A program made the position numbers and the translations under genes. Under the pieces are notes generated by a model. The model saw nothing but the letters and a program-made list of their open reading frames with translations. It made no database searches and was not told the DNA's origin. Positions 32,283 to 40,513 of a DNA stretch of 61,395 nt are shown here, piece after piece. This DNA comes from Thermomicrobiales bacterium (GTDB lineage Bacteria; Chloroflexota; Chloroflexia; Thermomicrobiales; CFX8): positions 1-61,395 of the forward strand of contig JAMLIA010000009.1 of NCBI GenBank assembly GCA_023954495.1. Direction: 5' to 3'. Within the stretch, counting starts at the first letter, position 1; every line of letters starts with the position of its first letter.

Positions 32283-34217
32283 CTAGCCGTCGCGGCGCCA
32301 GTTCTGGATGTCCCAGTACGGGCCGGTCCAGGAGGTCGGGTTGTAGTCCGTCAGGTCGGCCGCAGCGGCGGTCAGGCCCTGCGGGATAACCATCGGGATC
32401 TCGACGACGTCGTTCACCGAGATGTCGTTCATCTGGATGAACAGTTCGTCCTGCGTATCAGGATCCATCTCCGTCTTCGCCTGCTCGTGCAACGCGTCGT
32501 ACTCCGGGTTGGAGTAGCGCGTCACGTTCAGCCCGCCCCAGCTGTTCGACTTCTGAGCGATACCGGACGTCGCGTACCGCCGCATGTAGCCGATCGGGTA
32601 GAGGCTATCTGGCGCGTAGGTGAAGATCTCGAGGTCGGCGTAGAACTTGGTGTAGGTATCCGGATTGCCGGCATCAGCCGAGAAGAAGACAGCGGCGTCA
32701 ACCGACTTCAACTCAACCTCGAAGCCAACCTGCTCCAGGTATTGCTTGACGACTTCCTGCGCCTTCTGCCGCGTCGAGCTGACCGACGTCTGGAACAGCA
32801 GCTTGTATCCGGCTGCTTCCGGGAAAGCGCTCAGCAGCTCCTTGGCCTTGTCCGTGTTGAACTCCCAGCTCGTGTTCGGAGAGTTGAAGCGCGGCGGAGC
32901 AACCAGGTTGTTCGACGTCGGCACGGCACCGTTGCCGTAGACCTCGCTGGCGATCACATCACGCGGGACGCAAAGGGCGATCGCCTGGCGCGCCTCAAGG
33001 TGCTGGAACAGCGGATGGTGGGTGCCGGGCTCGGCGCGAGCGCCGTCGACCTCGGTGTTCGGGTCGGCGAACTGAACGACGATCTTGTCGCCGGTGATGG
33101 CGGAGACTTTGGTCAGCTTCCCGGCGGTCTCCTTCTCCAGCTCGGCGATGACCTTCGGGTCGCCACCGGCACCCCATGCCCAGTCAGCCTCACCGGTCTG
33201 CATGACGGCGCGAGTCGACGACAGCGCGTCGCCGCCGCCCTTCAGCTCAACAGTGTCGAAGAACGGCTTGCCGGCCTCCCAGTAACCGTCGTAGCGATCG
33301 TAGAGCACGACGTCACCCGGACGAAACTCGGTGACAGTGAATGGTCCCGTGCCGACCGGGCTGAGATTCGCCGGGGCATTGCGCGATTCAGTCCCCATGA
33401 AGTCTCGGAACACGTGCTCCGGGATGATCATGCCGTTGCGGCCAGTGAAGATTTCGAATCCGGCCGGGTTTGGATCGGCGAACGTGATCACGACCGTGTA
33501 ATCGTCCGGAGTATCAATCGAAGCAATCGGTGCGAACACTGCGGACGTCACCGATGCGGTATCGGGATCGGTTGAGTATTCCCAGGTGAACTTCACGTCC
33601 TTGGACGTAAACGGCGTACCATCGTGCCAGGTAACACCTTCTCGGAGCTTCCAGGTCACCGATAGCCCGTCGTCGGTGACACCACCATTCGCCAGGGTCG
33701 GAAACTCAGTGGCGAGAACCGGCACCGGCTCACCTTCACGGGTGAAGTCGGCCAGCGGCTGGTAGGCGATGCGCGAAGCATCGTAGTCCTTATAGCCGGT
33801 TGCCAGATGCGGATTGAGCATCGTCGGGGCTTGCCACTGCAGAATGCGCAGCTGTCCGCCGCCGCCTGCTTCGGCGGCCGGCTCGGCGGGCTCAGTTGGC
33901 TCCTCGGGCTCGGCCGTTGGCGATGCCTCTTCGGTGTCAGTCTCGGTTTCCTCTGCCTCCTCAGCCGTGGCAGTTGGCTCAGCCTCGGTGGCGGGTGGCT
34001 CGGTCGCCGACGGGGCGGTGGTTGCCTCGCCACTCGAAGAATCAGAGCTGTCGTCGTCGTCATCGCCACCGCAGGCGGCCAGCAGCGTGGCAATGACCGG
34101 CGCACTCAACCCGAGCGCCGCACCGCGACGCAGCAAGCTGCGCCGACTGAGACGCCCGGCGCGAATCTCGCTCCAGAGATCCTCAACCGAATCGGACGCG
34201 GGAGTAACTCGAACCAT
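32283..34217 (-). CDS. Peptide/oligopeptide ABC transporter substrate-binding lipoprotein (SBP family 5)
   Basis: 644 residues from the ATG at 34217 (AAGGAG, 8-bp spacing). A twin-arginine-like segment RLSRRSLLRRGAALGLSAP runs into the lipobox LLAACGG, so it is probably a TAT-exported lipoprotein. A low-complexity acidic/Pro/Thr linker (about 50-120) tethers the domain. The SBP_bac_5 domain follows: LRILQWQAPTMLNPHLATG, LKFTW-like VKFTWEYSTDPDTA, SPVGTGPFTVTEFRPGDVVLYDRYDGYW, EARQAIALCVPRDVIASEVYGNGAVPTS. No permease or ATPase genes adjoin it, so its transporter must be encoded elsewhere. Confidence 0.9.
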   Translation of the reverse strand: MVRVTPASDSVEDLWSEIRAGRLSRRSLLRRGAALGLSAPVIATLLAACGGDDDDDSSDSSSGEATTAPSATEPPATEAEPTATAEEAEETETDTEEASPTAEPEEPTEPAEPAAEAGGGGQLRILQWQAPTMLNPHLATGYKDYDASRIAYQPLADFTREGEPVPVLATEFPTLANGGVTDDGLSVTWKLREGVTWHDGTPFTSKDVKFTWEYSTDPDTASVTSAVFAPIASIDTPDDYTVVITFADPNPAGFEIFTGRNGMIIPEHVFRDFMGTESRNAPANLSPVGTGPFTVTEFRPGDVVLYDRYDGYWEAGKPFFDTVELKGGGDALSSTRAVMQTGEADWAWGAGGDPKVIAELEKETAGKLTKVSAITGDKIVVQFADPNTEVDGARAEPGTHHPLFQHLEARQAIALCVPRDVIASEVYGNGAVPTSNNLVAPPRFNSPNTSWEFNTDKAKELLSAFPEAAGYKLLFQTSVSSTRQKAQEVVKQYLEQVGFEVELKSVDAAVFFSADAGNPDTYTKFYADLEIFTYAPDSLYPIGYMRRYATSGIAQKSNSWGGLNVTRYSNPEYDALHEQAKTEMDPDTQDELFIQMNDISVNDVVEIPMVIPQGLTAAAADLTDYNPTSWTGPYWDIQNWRRDG

Positions 34218-34546
34218 CGGGAGACTCCTTCCCCTCACCATCCAGCCAGGCCGCCCTGCCCCGACGGGCCTATCCGCCGCGGGCAAGATCCGGCAAATGC
34301 CGGTCGGCTGCCTGATTCCGCGCCCGCCCTTGCCCCGGGTCGGTACACGAAATCGACCAGCGCCGACGCTGGTCACGGCAGAATTGATTCCCGCATGTGG
34401 TGTGAGTGGTATGCCGTTACGGCAGCCGCTGCCGACCTGAGCACCATTCACACGTACCAACAACCTGCATACACAGATGTCGAATGGGAATTGTTCAACC
34501 GGCGACGATGAACAGCAGGGTATGCGGTGTATGTATAGACTGTCAA
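34218..34546 (-). promoter_or_regulatory. Long structured leader with upstream promoter
   Basis: A minus-strand TTGACA (34541-34546), 16 bp and CATACC (34519-34524) make a modest promoter about 300 bp before the binding-protein start. The leader contains the perfect hairpin GACCAGCG-TCGG-CGCTGGTC (34355-34374), a second hairpin at 34290-34303 (CCGGC/GCCGG), and other G/C-rich helices. I see no match to a known riboswitch. The 372-bp gap holds no protein gene. Confidence 0.35.
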
Positions 34547-34589
34547 TAGGGTGATGCGTATTTGTTGGTATCAGTTTCCGACGATTCAG

Positions 34590-35141
34590 TTAGTTTGACT
34601 TTCTGTTTGCCTGCCATTCATGATTCAGAATGGCGTAGGTGAAGGTGTCCCACCAGCGGCCACGGAAGTGCTGGTGCTCGCGAATGTGCGCCTCCCGACG
34701 CATACCGATCTTCTCCATCACCCGTGACGATCCGCGATTATAGGCGATGCACTCCGCCCAAATGCGATGCAGCGCGAGATCCTCGAACCCGAAGCGCACG
34801 ATCGCCGACGCCGCTTCGGTGGCATATCCGCGGCCCCAATAGCCCGGGTCGAGCTCGTAGCCGATGTTCGCCTCGCCGATTTCAGGATCGTTGATGCGAA
34901 TGCCGCAATTCCCGATCATCGCGCCCGAGGCACGCTCAACGATGGCGAGCTGGTGGTTCAGACGTGGCTCGGTCGTCTGCGCCGCGACGAAGCGATCGAC
35001 GAGTCCGCGCACAATGCCATCCGAGTCATCGTTCTGCGGATAGAACTGCTGGTAGCGCTCGTCGCGCCAGTAGCGCGCCATCACCTGCCAATCATCCGGA
35101 ACGAACTCCCGCAGAATCAACCGCTCGGTTGTGATGTGCAC
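34590..35141 (-). CDS. RimJ/RimL-type GNAT N-acetyltransferase
   Basis: 183 residues from the GTG at 35141, which has GGAGG 10 bp upstream; the open frame extends upstream into the SRPBCC gene but is not protein-like there. Acetyltransf_3 landmarks: ITTERLILREFVPDDWQVMARYWRD, IGNCGIRINDPEIGEANIGYELDPGYWGRGYATEAASAIVRFGFEDLALHRIWAECIAYNRGSSRVMEKIGMRREA. The acetyl-CoA loop is YWGRGYA. Such enzymes modify ribosomal protein N-termini, aminoglycosides or small amines; the target here is unknown. It is last in a MarR-SRPBCC-GNAT run. Confidence 0.88.
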   Translation of the reverse strand: MHITTERLILREFVPDDWQVMARYWRDERYQQFYPQNDDSDGIVRGLVDRFVAAQTTEPRLNHQLAIVERASGAMIGNCGIRINDPEIGEANIGYELDPGYWGRGYATEAASAIVRFGFEDLALHRIWAECIAYNRGSSRVMEKIGMRREAHIREHQHFRGRWWDTFTYAILNHEWQANRKSN

Positions 35142-35214
35142 TGGTTGGATGCCTCCGCCAGACAGACGATGCAAGTCGGCCCAGCGCAATGCTGGACCGA
35201 CCGGCGCCAGGAGA

Positions 35215-35667
35215 TCAGCAATCCTCTTCAAACCACTCCGTCTTGCGCTCGCCGTCATCCAACCAGCGCTTCAGGTTGCCCAGCTCGATGTCCCAACCGC
35301 CGCTATTGTCCTCATAGAGTCGGTCCCAGTCGTCCCCATCTCCAAATCCTGTCTGGGTCAGGCGGACGAGCGTCCCAGCATCGTGGGCGATGAAGTCGAA
35401 CGCGCAGGTCGTCGAGCGCTCGCTCGTGACGTCCCACGCGAAGACGAAGCGGTTCGGCGGCGACATTTCGACAATGCGCCCAACGCTACTCTGGTGGGGC
35501 AGCCAGGTCAGGTTGTAGCGCTCACCCGGCGCAGCACCAACGTCGGCATGCTTGACGAACCAGTGCTCCAGCTCCGACTGCTCCGCGAACGCGCGGTAGA
35601 CGCGCTCCGGCGGTGCGGCGATGACGATTTCCTTGACGATCGCGCGACCAATTGACGGGGTGCTCAT
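35215..35667 (-). CDS. SRPBCC/AHSA1-like domain protein
   Basis: 150 residues. START-like fold of the AHSA1 (activator of Hsp90 homologue) type: IVKEIVIAAPPERVYRAFAEQSELEHWFVKHADVGAAPGERYNLTW, then IVEMSPPNRFVFAWD and GTLVRLTQTGFGDGDDW...GGWDIELGNLKRWLDDGE. It has a hydrophobic ligand cavity in relatives. Such genes frequently lie next to ArsR/MarR regulators, as here, where its ATG overlaps the MarR stop (35664-35667). Ligand unknown. Confidence 0.88.
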   Translation of the reverse strand: MSTPSIGRAIVKEIVIAAPPERVYRAFAEQSELEHWFVKHADVGAAPGERYNLTWLPHQSSVGRIVEMSPPNRFVFAWDVTSERSTTCAFDFIAHDAGTLVRLTQTGFGDGDDWDRLYEDNSGGWDIELGNLKRWLDDGERKTEWFEEDC

Positions 35668-36206
35668 GGTTCGGGTTCTCCTTCAACAGCATGTTCTGGT
35701 ACATCCAGAACTGAACGACGGAGACGCTCCAGCGCCTCATCCCAGGAGGTCGACAGGCTCGCCCAGAGGTCATCGCCTTCCGGAAGCGTGGCGACGATGG
35801 TCGACAGCACCGAGCGGAACGTGTCCAGATCGGCCGGCGCGTGATGCTGCCGCAACACAGATTCGATACCGGCATCCCAGCTTGCCAGCCGCGACTCCAG
35901 ATCGGACGCGAGCGCGCGACCGCTGTCGGTCAACCAGAGTCGGACGATGCGCCGATCCTGATCGTTGCGCTTGCGCTCAACCAGCCCGACCTTCTCCAGC
36001 TGATCTGCTATCCAGGTCATCGATGTCGCGTCGAGCTGAGCACGTTCGCGGACATCGACGAGCGCCAGCCCGTCCTCGCGCCACAGTTGCCGCAAAACGT
36101 AGAGCTGCGACGGCGAGACGACATCCTCCGCCAGCGCTGCGGTGTACATCTTCGCGACCTTGCGTCCGGCTGCGCCGAGCAGAAAGCCGAGCGGTTCTCG
36201 ATTCAC
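35664..36206 (-). CDS. MarR-family transcriptional regulator
   Basis: 180 residues from the GTG at 36206. The longer frame to 36281 would place the start inside the promoter (36250-36278), so it is rejected. Winged-helix MarR domain: EDVVSPSQLYVLRQLWREDGLALVDVRERAQLDATSMTWIADQLEKVGLVERKRNDQDRRIVRLWLTDSG, including the DxRxxxxxLT wing. A C-terminal helix pair probably dimerises. A palindrome overlapping its -10 suggests autorepression of the MarR-SRPBCC pair. The exact start is uncertain because no well-placed SD is seen. Confidence 0.85.
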   Translation of the reverse strand: MNREPLGFLLGAAGRKVAKMYTAALAEDVVSPSQLYVLRQLWREDGLALVDVRERAQLDATSMTWIADQLEKVGLVERKRNDQDRRIVRLWLTDSGRALASDLESRLASWDAGIESVLRQHHAPADLDTFRSVLSTIVATLPEGDDLWASLSTSWDEALERLRRSVLDVPEHAVEGEPEP

Positions 36207-36249
36207 GACTGTCGACCCACGACCATCTGCGTTCCTCCAGTTCGAGATC

Positions 36250-36278
36250 ATCCTAATTAGGAACATCGTATCTGTCAA
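36250..36278 (-). promoter_or_regulatory. MarR promoter with overlapping palindromic operator
   Basis: Minus strand: TTGACA (36273-36278), 17 bp, TAGGAT (36250-36255). The perfect 12-bp palindrome TCCTAATTAGGA (36251-36262) covers the -10 and part of the spacer, the classic place for a MarR operator. The -10 hexamer is the same as in the DUF2089 operon promoter. Confidence 0.7.
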
Positions 36279-36351
36279 CACACTACGTCAACGCTCCGGA
36301 TCGAACGCGGGCGTACAATCGACACGAAACGATGTCAGGAGGTTCCACGCC

Positions 36352-37032
36352 ATGCCAGAGATGTTGAATGATCGAGTTGTGCTGGTGACCGGCGGGACCG
36401 GCGCACTCGGCGCGGGTGTGCTGCCGGTGCTGGTGCGCGAGGGCGCGACCGTCATCACGACTTCGCACCGACCGACGGAATCGCCGGGCGAGGGAATCAC
36501 TGTCGAGATCGCCGACCTACTGGAGCCGGGGGCGGCCGAACCGCTGATCGAACGCGTCATCGCCCAGCACGGTCACCTCGACGGGCTCGTCTGCCTTGTC
36601 GGCGGATTTCGTGGCGGTACCTTCATCCAGACCGACAACCAGACCTGGCGCGAGCTAGTTGAGCTGAACGTCCAGACCGCCGTGTCGACGATTCGCGCCG
36701 CGCTGCCCAGCATGGTCGAACGCGACTATGGCCGGATCGTCACCGTCGGCGCGCGCACCGCCGTGAATCCGATGCCGAACACTGCCGCCTACGCCGCCGC
36801 CAAGGCTTCGGTCATCGCCTTCACGCGCTCACTCGGACGCGAGCTGCGCCGAACCGGCGTCACGATCAACTGCATCCTGCCAGAGACGATCGACACACCA
36901 CAGAACCGCGAATCGATGCCAAAGGCGAACCCGGATAACTGGGTCAAACCTGCCGACGTCGGCGAAGTCATCGCCTTCCTCTGCAGCCAGCAAGCCGGCA
37001 TCATCCGCGGCGCAGCGATCCCGGTGGAATGA
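36352..37032 (+). CDS. SDR-family oxidoreductase
   Basis: 226 residues from the ATG at 36352, with CAGGAGG 8 bp upstream. Classical short-chain dehydrogenase: VVLVTGGTGALGAGVLPVLVREGATVI (Rossmann loop GGxGxxG), DGLVCLVGGFRGG, the catalytic YAAAK motif in AAYAAAKASVIAFTRSLGREL (Tyr and Lys), and a substrate loop after TGVTINCILPETIDTP. The active-site Ser position appears to be taken by VGARTA, a slight deviation. It uses NAD(P)H; the substrate is unknown. It is transcribed away from the MarR gene and ends at a bidirectional hairpin. Confidence 0.9.
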   Translation: MPEMLNDRVVLVTGGTGALGAGVLPVLVREGATVITTSHRPTESPGEGITVEIADLLEPGAAEPLIERVIAQHGHLDGLVCLVGGFRGGTFIQTDNQTWRELVELNVQTAVSTIRAALPSMVERDYGRIVTVGARTAVNPMPNTAAYAAAKASVIAFTRSLGRELRRTGVTINCILPETIDTPQNRESMPKANPDNWVKPADVGEVIAFLCSQQAGIIRGAAIPVE

Positions 37033-37035
37033 ACA

Positions 37036-37074
37036 ACATCAGTGCTCCACAGGCAACCTGCGGAGCACTGATGT
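37036..37074. terminator. Bidirectional terminator hairpin
   Basis: ACATCAGTGCTCC (37036-37048) and GGAGCACTGATGT (37062-37074) form a perfect 13-bp stem. A smaller CAGG/CCTG stem sits in the loop. It lies between the convergent SDR and LLM genes. Confidence 0.8.
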
Positions 37075-37088
37075 GAGATCCGAACCGA

Positions 37089-37967
37089 CTACTTCCACTC
37101 CTCGCGCAGCTTCGGAATCAGCCCTTCGGCGACCGGCTTGAAGTCGTTGACGTCCTTCGGTGAGTGGAAAAGGAAGTCGGTGATGCCGAGCGCGCGCAGC
37201 GAGTCGAGGTGCTCGCGCTGCTCTGCCTCACTCTTGGTGACGAAGTCAGCGCCGAGCGTCGTCGAGCGGCGGATTTCCTTTGGATCGCGACCGATCTTCT
37301 CGCAGGCAGCCTCGATCTTCCCAACGCGCTCGCGGTAGGTGTCCACGTCCGGGAAGTTGTTGTCCCACTGGTTGGCGTAGCGCGCGATGATTCGTAGCAT
37401 GCGGTCGCCGGAGCCACCGATCACGACCGGCAGGTGCGGCTTGCCGTTCTTCTGCTGGATCGGCTTGGGGAAGAACAGTGCATCGCGCAGCTGGTAATAC
37501 TTGCCGTCGTAGTTGGAGACGTCTTCCGTCTGCAGCTTCTCGAAGATCTCCAGCGCCTCACGGAACATCGAAACGCGATCGCCATTCGAGGGGAAGTCGA
37601 TGCCGTACATGTCGTGCTCGCCCTCGAACCAGGCAGCACCAACGCCGAGCAGGCAACGCCCGTTCGAGATGTGATCGACGGTGACCGCCGACTTCAACAG
37701 CATGCCGGGATTGCGATAGGTGATGCCAGTCACCATCGTGCCGAGCTGGACGGTCTTCGTCGCCTCGGCCAGACCAGCCAGCAGCGTCCAGCCTTCGAGG
37801 TTGGGGCCACTGCGCGGATCGGAGAGCGGAATGATGTGGTCGAACACCCAGGCAGATTCCAGACCCCAGGCGTCTGCTGCGAGGATATTGCGGCGGATTT
37901 CGTCCCACGACAGGTGGTGCTGGCTGCTGCGCAGCCCGAACCTGGCTGACGGTATCGTTGCAGTCAT
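37089..37967 (-). CDS. LLM-class flavin/F420-dependent oxidoreductase
   Basis: 292 residues, ATG at 37967 with GAGAGG upstream. Luciferase-like TIM barrel: FGLRSSQHHLSWDEIRRNILAADAWGLESAWVFDHIIPLSDPRSGPNLEGWTLLAGLAEATKTVQLGTMVTGITYRNPGMLLKSAVTVDHISNGRCLLGVGAAWFEGEHDMYG. This LGTMVTGxxYRNPxxLAK pattern is typical of F420-dependent members in Actinobacteria and Chloroflexota; FMN use cannot be excluded. The C-terminal GSGDRMLRIIARYANQWDN is also a family mark. Substrate unknown. Confidence 0.9.
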   Translation of the reverse strand: MTATIPSARFGLRSSQHHLSWDEIRRNILAADAWGLESAWVFDHIIPLSDPRSGPNLEGWTLLAGLAEATKTVQLGTMVTGITYRNPGMLLKSAVTVDHISNGRCLLGVGAAWFEGEHDMYGIDFPSNGDRVSMFREALEIFEKLQTEDVSNYDGKYYQLRDALFFPKPIQQKNGKPHLPVVIGGSGDRMLRIIARYANQWDNNFPDVDTYRERVGKIEAACEKIGRDPKEIRRSTTLGADFVTKSEAEQREHLDSLRALGITDFLFHSPKDVNDFKPVAEGLIPKLREEWK

Positions 37968-38049
37968 CGGATGCCTCTCTGTCTGTTCGCCAATATCGTT
38001 GACAGAGGGGTACTTTCGCAGAGAACTGGCCAGCCGTCCAGACCTGCAC

Positions 38050-38066
38050 TACTCAATTGTTGAGTA
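38050..38066. promoter_or_regulatory. Palindrome in the LLM/deacetylase intergenic region
   Basis: TACTCAA (38050-38056), TTG, TTGAGTA (38060-38066): perfect 7-bp arms. It lies in the 291-bp divergent gap 37968-38258, which otherwise shows no gene and no clear promoter. A regulator-binding site is possible; no other copy was noticed in the window. Confidence 0.35.
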
Positions 38067-38258
38067 TCTCGGGAGAACGTGTCGCACTGCGGCCAGATCG
38101 GGACCGCTCGTCACACCGTCACTTTTGAGATATTTGCACTGACTCCCCACACTGCCGCCTGAACTACCATGCTGACGAAAATCGCCCAACTGGCTTGTAG
38201 GGGGAAGACAAACAACACTCGACCGCACACGATGCGGCGGTACAGAAAGCGAGACGAG

Positions 38259-39521
38259 ATGTCGGGCAAGGGGTCCTCTCATCGCGGTCGGTTCCATCTG
38301 ATTGTGGCCGCGCTGCTGGCAATGGCGACGTTGTCGTCGACATTCGCGCTGGCACCTCGGCAGGCGGACGCCGCCGACGCTGCGGACGTCCTGACCGTGC
38401 GCACGTTCGACACTGACCAGAAGCTGATGGCGCTGACGTTCGATGCCGGTTCTGACACTGGCTACACAGCGCAAATCCTCGATACGCTCAAGAGCAAGGG
38501 TGTCAAGGCGACGTTCGGCATGACTGGTCTCTGGGCGCAAGCCAACCCGGCTCTGCTTCAACGCATAGTTAATGAGGGCCACCAGCTCATCAACCACTCG
38601 TGGGACCACCCATCGTTCCCGTCGCTCACGACCGCGCAACGTGAAAGTCAGCTCAGCAGCACCGAGAACCTGGTGCACGACCTGACCGGCGTCTGGATGA
38701 AGCCGTACTTTCGCCCACCGTACGGCGAGTACGACACTGCGACGCTGCGCGACATCGCCGCCAACGATTACACCGTCAACGTCATGTGGACGACAGACAC
38801 GCTCGGCTGGAACGGCGCGACAGTGAGCCAGATCAACACCCGCGTGCTGAACGACGCACGCCCCGGCGGGGTCGTGCTGATGCACGTCGGCGCGGCATCG
38901 CAGGATGCGGCGGCGCTCCCCGGCATGATCGATCAGCTGCGTGCTCGGGGTTACGAGTTCCAGCGAGCGAGCGACTTCCTGGAGCCTCAGGCACGCTATT
39001 TCCCCGAGACCGGTTTCAGTGTCGATAGCAACTTCCTGCGCTACTGGAATGAGTTCGGCGGACTAGCTCGCTTCGGCTATCCACTGACCGACGTCTTCAC
39101 CCGCGACGGCATCCAGATGCAGTACTTCGAGCGCGTGCGGATGGAGCTGCATCCGGGCGAGTGGCCGTCGCACCACGATGTACTGCTCGGGCTGCTCGGT
39201 GTCGAGCTGACTGAGGGGCGTCACAGCGAACAGCCGTTCCTGCGCAGCACCGGCGCATCCGACGCCAATTGCAATTTCTACGCAGAGACCGGCCACCACC
39301 TGTGCTTTGGCTTCCGCGCGTACTGGCAGGCGAACGGCGGGCTGGCGATGTTCGGCTTCCCGATCAGCGAGGAGTTCCGCGAGCGCAACAACGAGACAGG
39401 CGAGATCTACACCGTCCAGTACTTCGAGCGTGCGCGCTTCGAATATCACCCGGAGAACCAGTCACCGTGGGATATCCTCGGCGGCCACCTCGGACGTACA
39501 GCGTATGAGGAAGGGCTGTAG
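38259..39521 (+). CDS. Secreted polysaccharide deacetylase with two FGxP-type C-terminal repeats
   Basis: 420 residues from the ATG at 38259 (GAGACGAG upstream; 38232 possible). A signal peptide (LIVAALLAMATLSSTFALA) precedes a NodB domain (about 45-240). Motif 1 is LTFDAGSD with the catalytic Asp, motif 2 HSWDHPS with the metal His pair, motif 3 RPPYGEY and motif 5 VLMHVGA. The second half has two copies of a roughly 85-residue module: FLRYWNEFGGLARFGYPLTDVF...YFERVRMELHP and FRAYWQANGGLAMFGFPISEEF...YFERARFEYHP. Similar modules occur in many Chloroflexota extracellular proteins and probably bind the cell envelope. It removes acetyl groups from peptidoglycan or another glycan (family). Confidence 0.88.
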   Translation: MSGKGSSHRGRFHLIVAALLAMATLSSTFALAPRQADAADAADVLTVRTFDTDQKLMALTFDAGSDTGYTAQILDTLKSKGVKATFGMTGLWAQANPALLQRIVNEGHQLINHSWDHPSFPSLTTAQRESQLSSTENLVHDLTGVWMKPYFRPPYGEYDTATLRDIAANDYTVNVMWTTDTLGWNGATVSQINTRVLNDARPGGVVLMHVGAASQDAAALPGMIDQLRARGYEFQRASDFLEPQARYFPETGFSVDSNFLRYWNEFGGLARFGYPLTDVFTRDGIQMQYFERVRMELHPGEWPSHHDVLLGLLGVELTEGRHSEQPFLRSTGASDANCNFYAETGHHLCFGFRAYWQANGGLAMFGFPISEEFRERNNETGEIYTVQYFERARFEYHPENQSPWDILGGHLGRTAYEEGL

Positions 39522-39538
39522 CGTCTGGCGCGCAGAGC

Positions 39539-39727
39539 TTACGACCAGAACCAGCGCCAGAATCGCCGCAATGGCCGAGTGCCGAACGCGAGCAGGATGA
39601 TCCAGCCGCCCCGGAAGATGAACGCGATGAGAACGGGCAGCCCCACGCGCATGATATTCGCCAGTCCGCCCACGGCTGCCCCTTTCGTCAGGTCGCCTGC
39701 TGCCGTATCCTGTGCCAACGATAACAA
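39539..39727 (-). CDS. Small hydrophobic membrane protein
   Basis: 62 residues with one long hydrophobic stretch (VGLPVLIAFIFRGGWIILLAF) and a basic aromatic tail (RRFWRWFW). It lies convergent to the deacetylase and divergent from the dienelactone hydrolase. The start is uncertain and no family is recognised. The tail and hydropathy look protein-like, but the evidence is thin. Confidence 0.4.
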   Translation of the reverse strand: MLSLAQDTAAGDLTKGAAVGGLANIMRVGLPVLIAFIFRGGWIILLAFGTRPLRRFWRWFWS

Positions 39728-39751
39728 TCCGGCACCCTGAGGAGGTTCCCG

Positions 39752-40498
39752 ATGTGCTACGGAGATGACGCCCGCCCACCACTTCCCCCCATTTCCGGCG
39801 GCAGTGTGGCCGCAGGCGGCGACCTGACGCTCGAAGCGTCAGACGGCAATCGCTTCATGGCCTACGCGGCGCATCCAGCTAATCCAACCGGCGCGGGTGT
39901 CGTCATCCTGCCGGACATCCGCGGCCTGCACACGTTCTACAAGGAGCTGGCCGACCAGTTCGCAGTCGCAGGATTCGACGCGGTCGCGATCGACTACTTC
40001 GGCCGCACCGCCGAGACCGACAACCGCGACGAAAGCTTCGCCTTCCGCCCGCACGTCGAGCAGACCACCGCCGAGGGCGTTGACGGCGACGCGGCGGCAG
40101 CCATCGCACACCTGCGCTCAGCCGAGGGCGGCGCGGTCGAGCGCGTCTTCAGCGTCGGCTTCTGCTTCGGAGGCGCAGCGTCGTGGCGACAATCCGCCAC
40201 GCAGTCGGGACTGTCAGGGGCGATCGGCTTCTACGGCGTGCCATCGCGCATCGAGAGCTACATTCCGTCGATGGCAGCCCCGCTGCTCGTGCTCGTCGCC
40301 GGAGCGGACCACACGCCGGTCGAGGCGTTCGAGCAGTTCGACGTCGATCTGAACGACGCTGGTGTCTCGCACACGATGGTCATCTACGACGGCGCACCGC
40401 ACTCGTTCTTCGACCGCACCTTCAAGGAGCACGCGGCAGCCTGCGACGACGCCTGGAAGCAGATGCTCGCGTTCATGGAATCGCCGCCGACGGGCTGA
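39752..40498 (+). CDS. Dienelactone hydrolase family protein
   Basis: 248 residues, ATG at 39752 with GAGGAGG. Alpha/beta hydrolase of the DLH type: GVVILPDIRGLHTFYKELADQFAVAGFDAVAIDYFGRT, the nucleophile elbow VGFCFGGAASW with Cys as nucleophile, Asp in VAGADHTPV and His in GAPHSFFDRTF. The Cys-Asp-His triad is the carboxymethylenebutenolidase arrangement. The true substrate may differ, since no chlorocatechol genes lie nearby. The VOC gene follows 15 bp downstream and is probably co-transcribed. Confidence 0.92.
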   Translation: MCYGDDARPPLPPISGGSVAAGGDLTLEASDGNRFMAYAAHPANPTGAGVVILPDIRGLHTFYKELADQFAVAGFDAVAIDYFGRTAETDNRDESFAFRPHVEQTTAEGVDGDAAAAIAHLRSAEGGAVERVFSVGFCFGGAASWRQSATQSGLSGAIGFYGVPSRIESYIPSMAAPLLVLVAGADHTPVEAFEQFDVDLNDAGVSHTMVIYDGAPHSFFDRTFKEHAAACDDAWKQMLAFMESPPTG

Positions 40499-40513
40499 CG
40501 AAGGGTGTCACAG

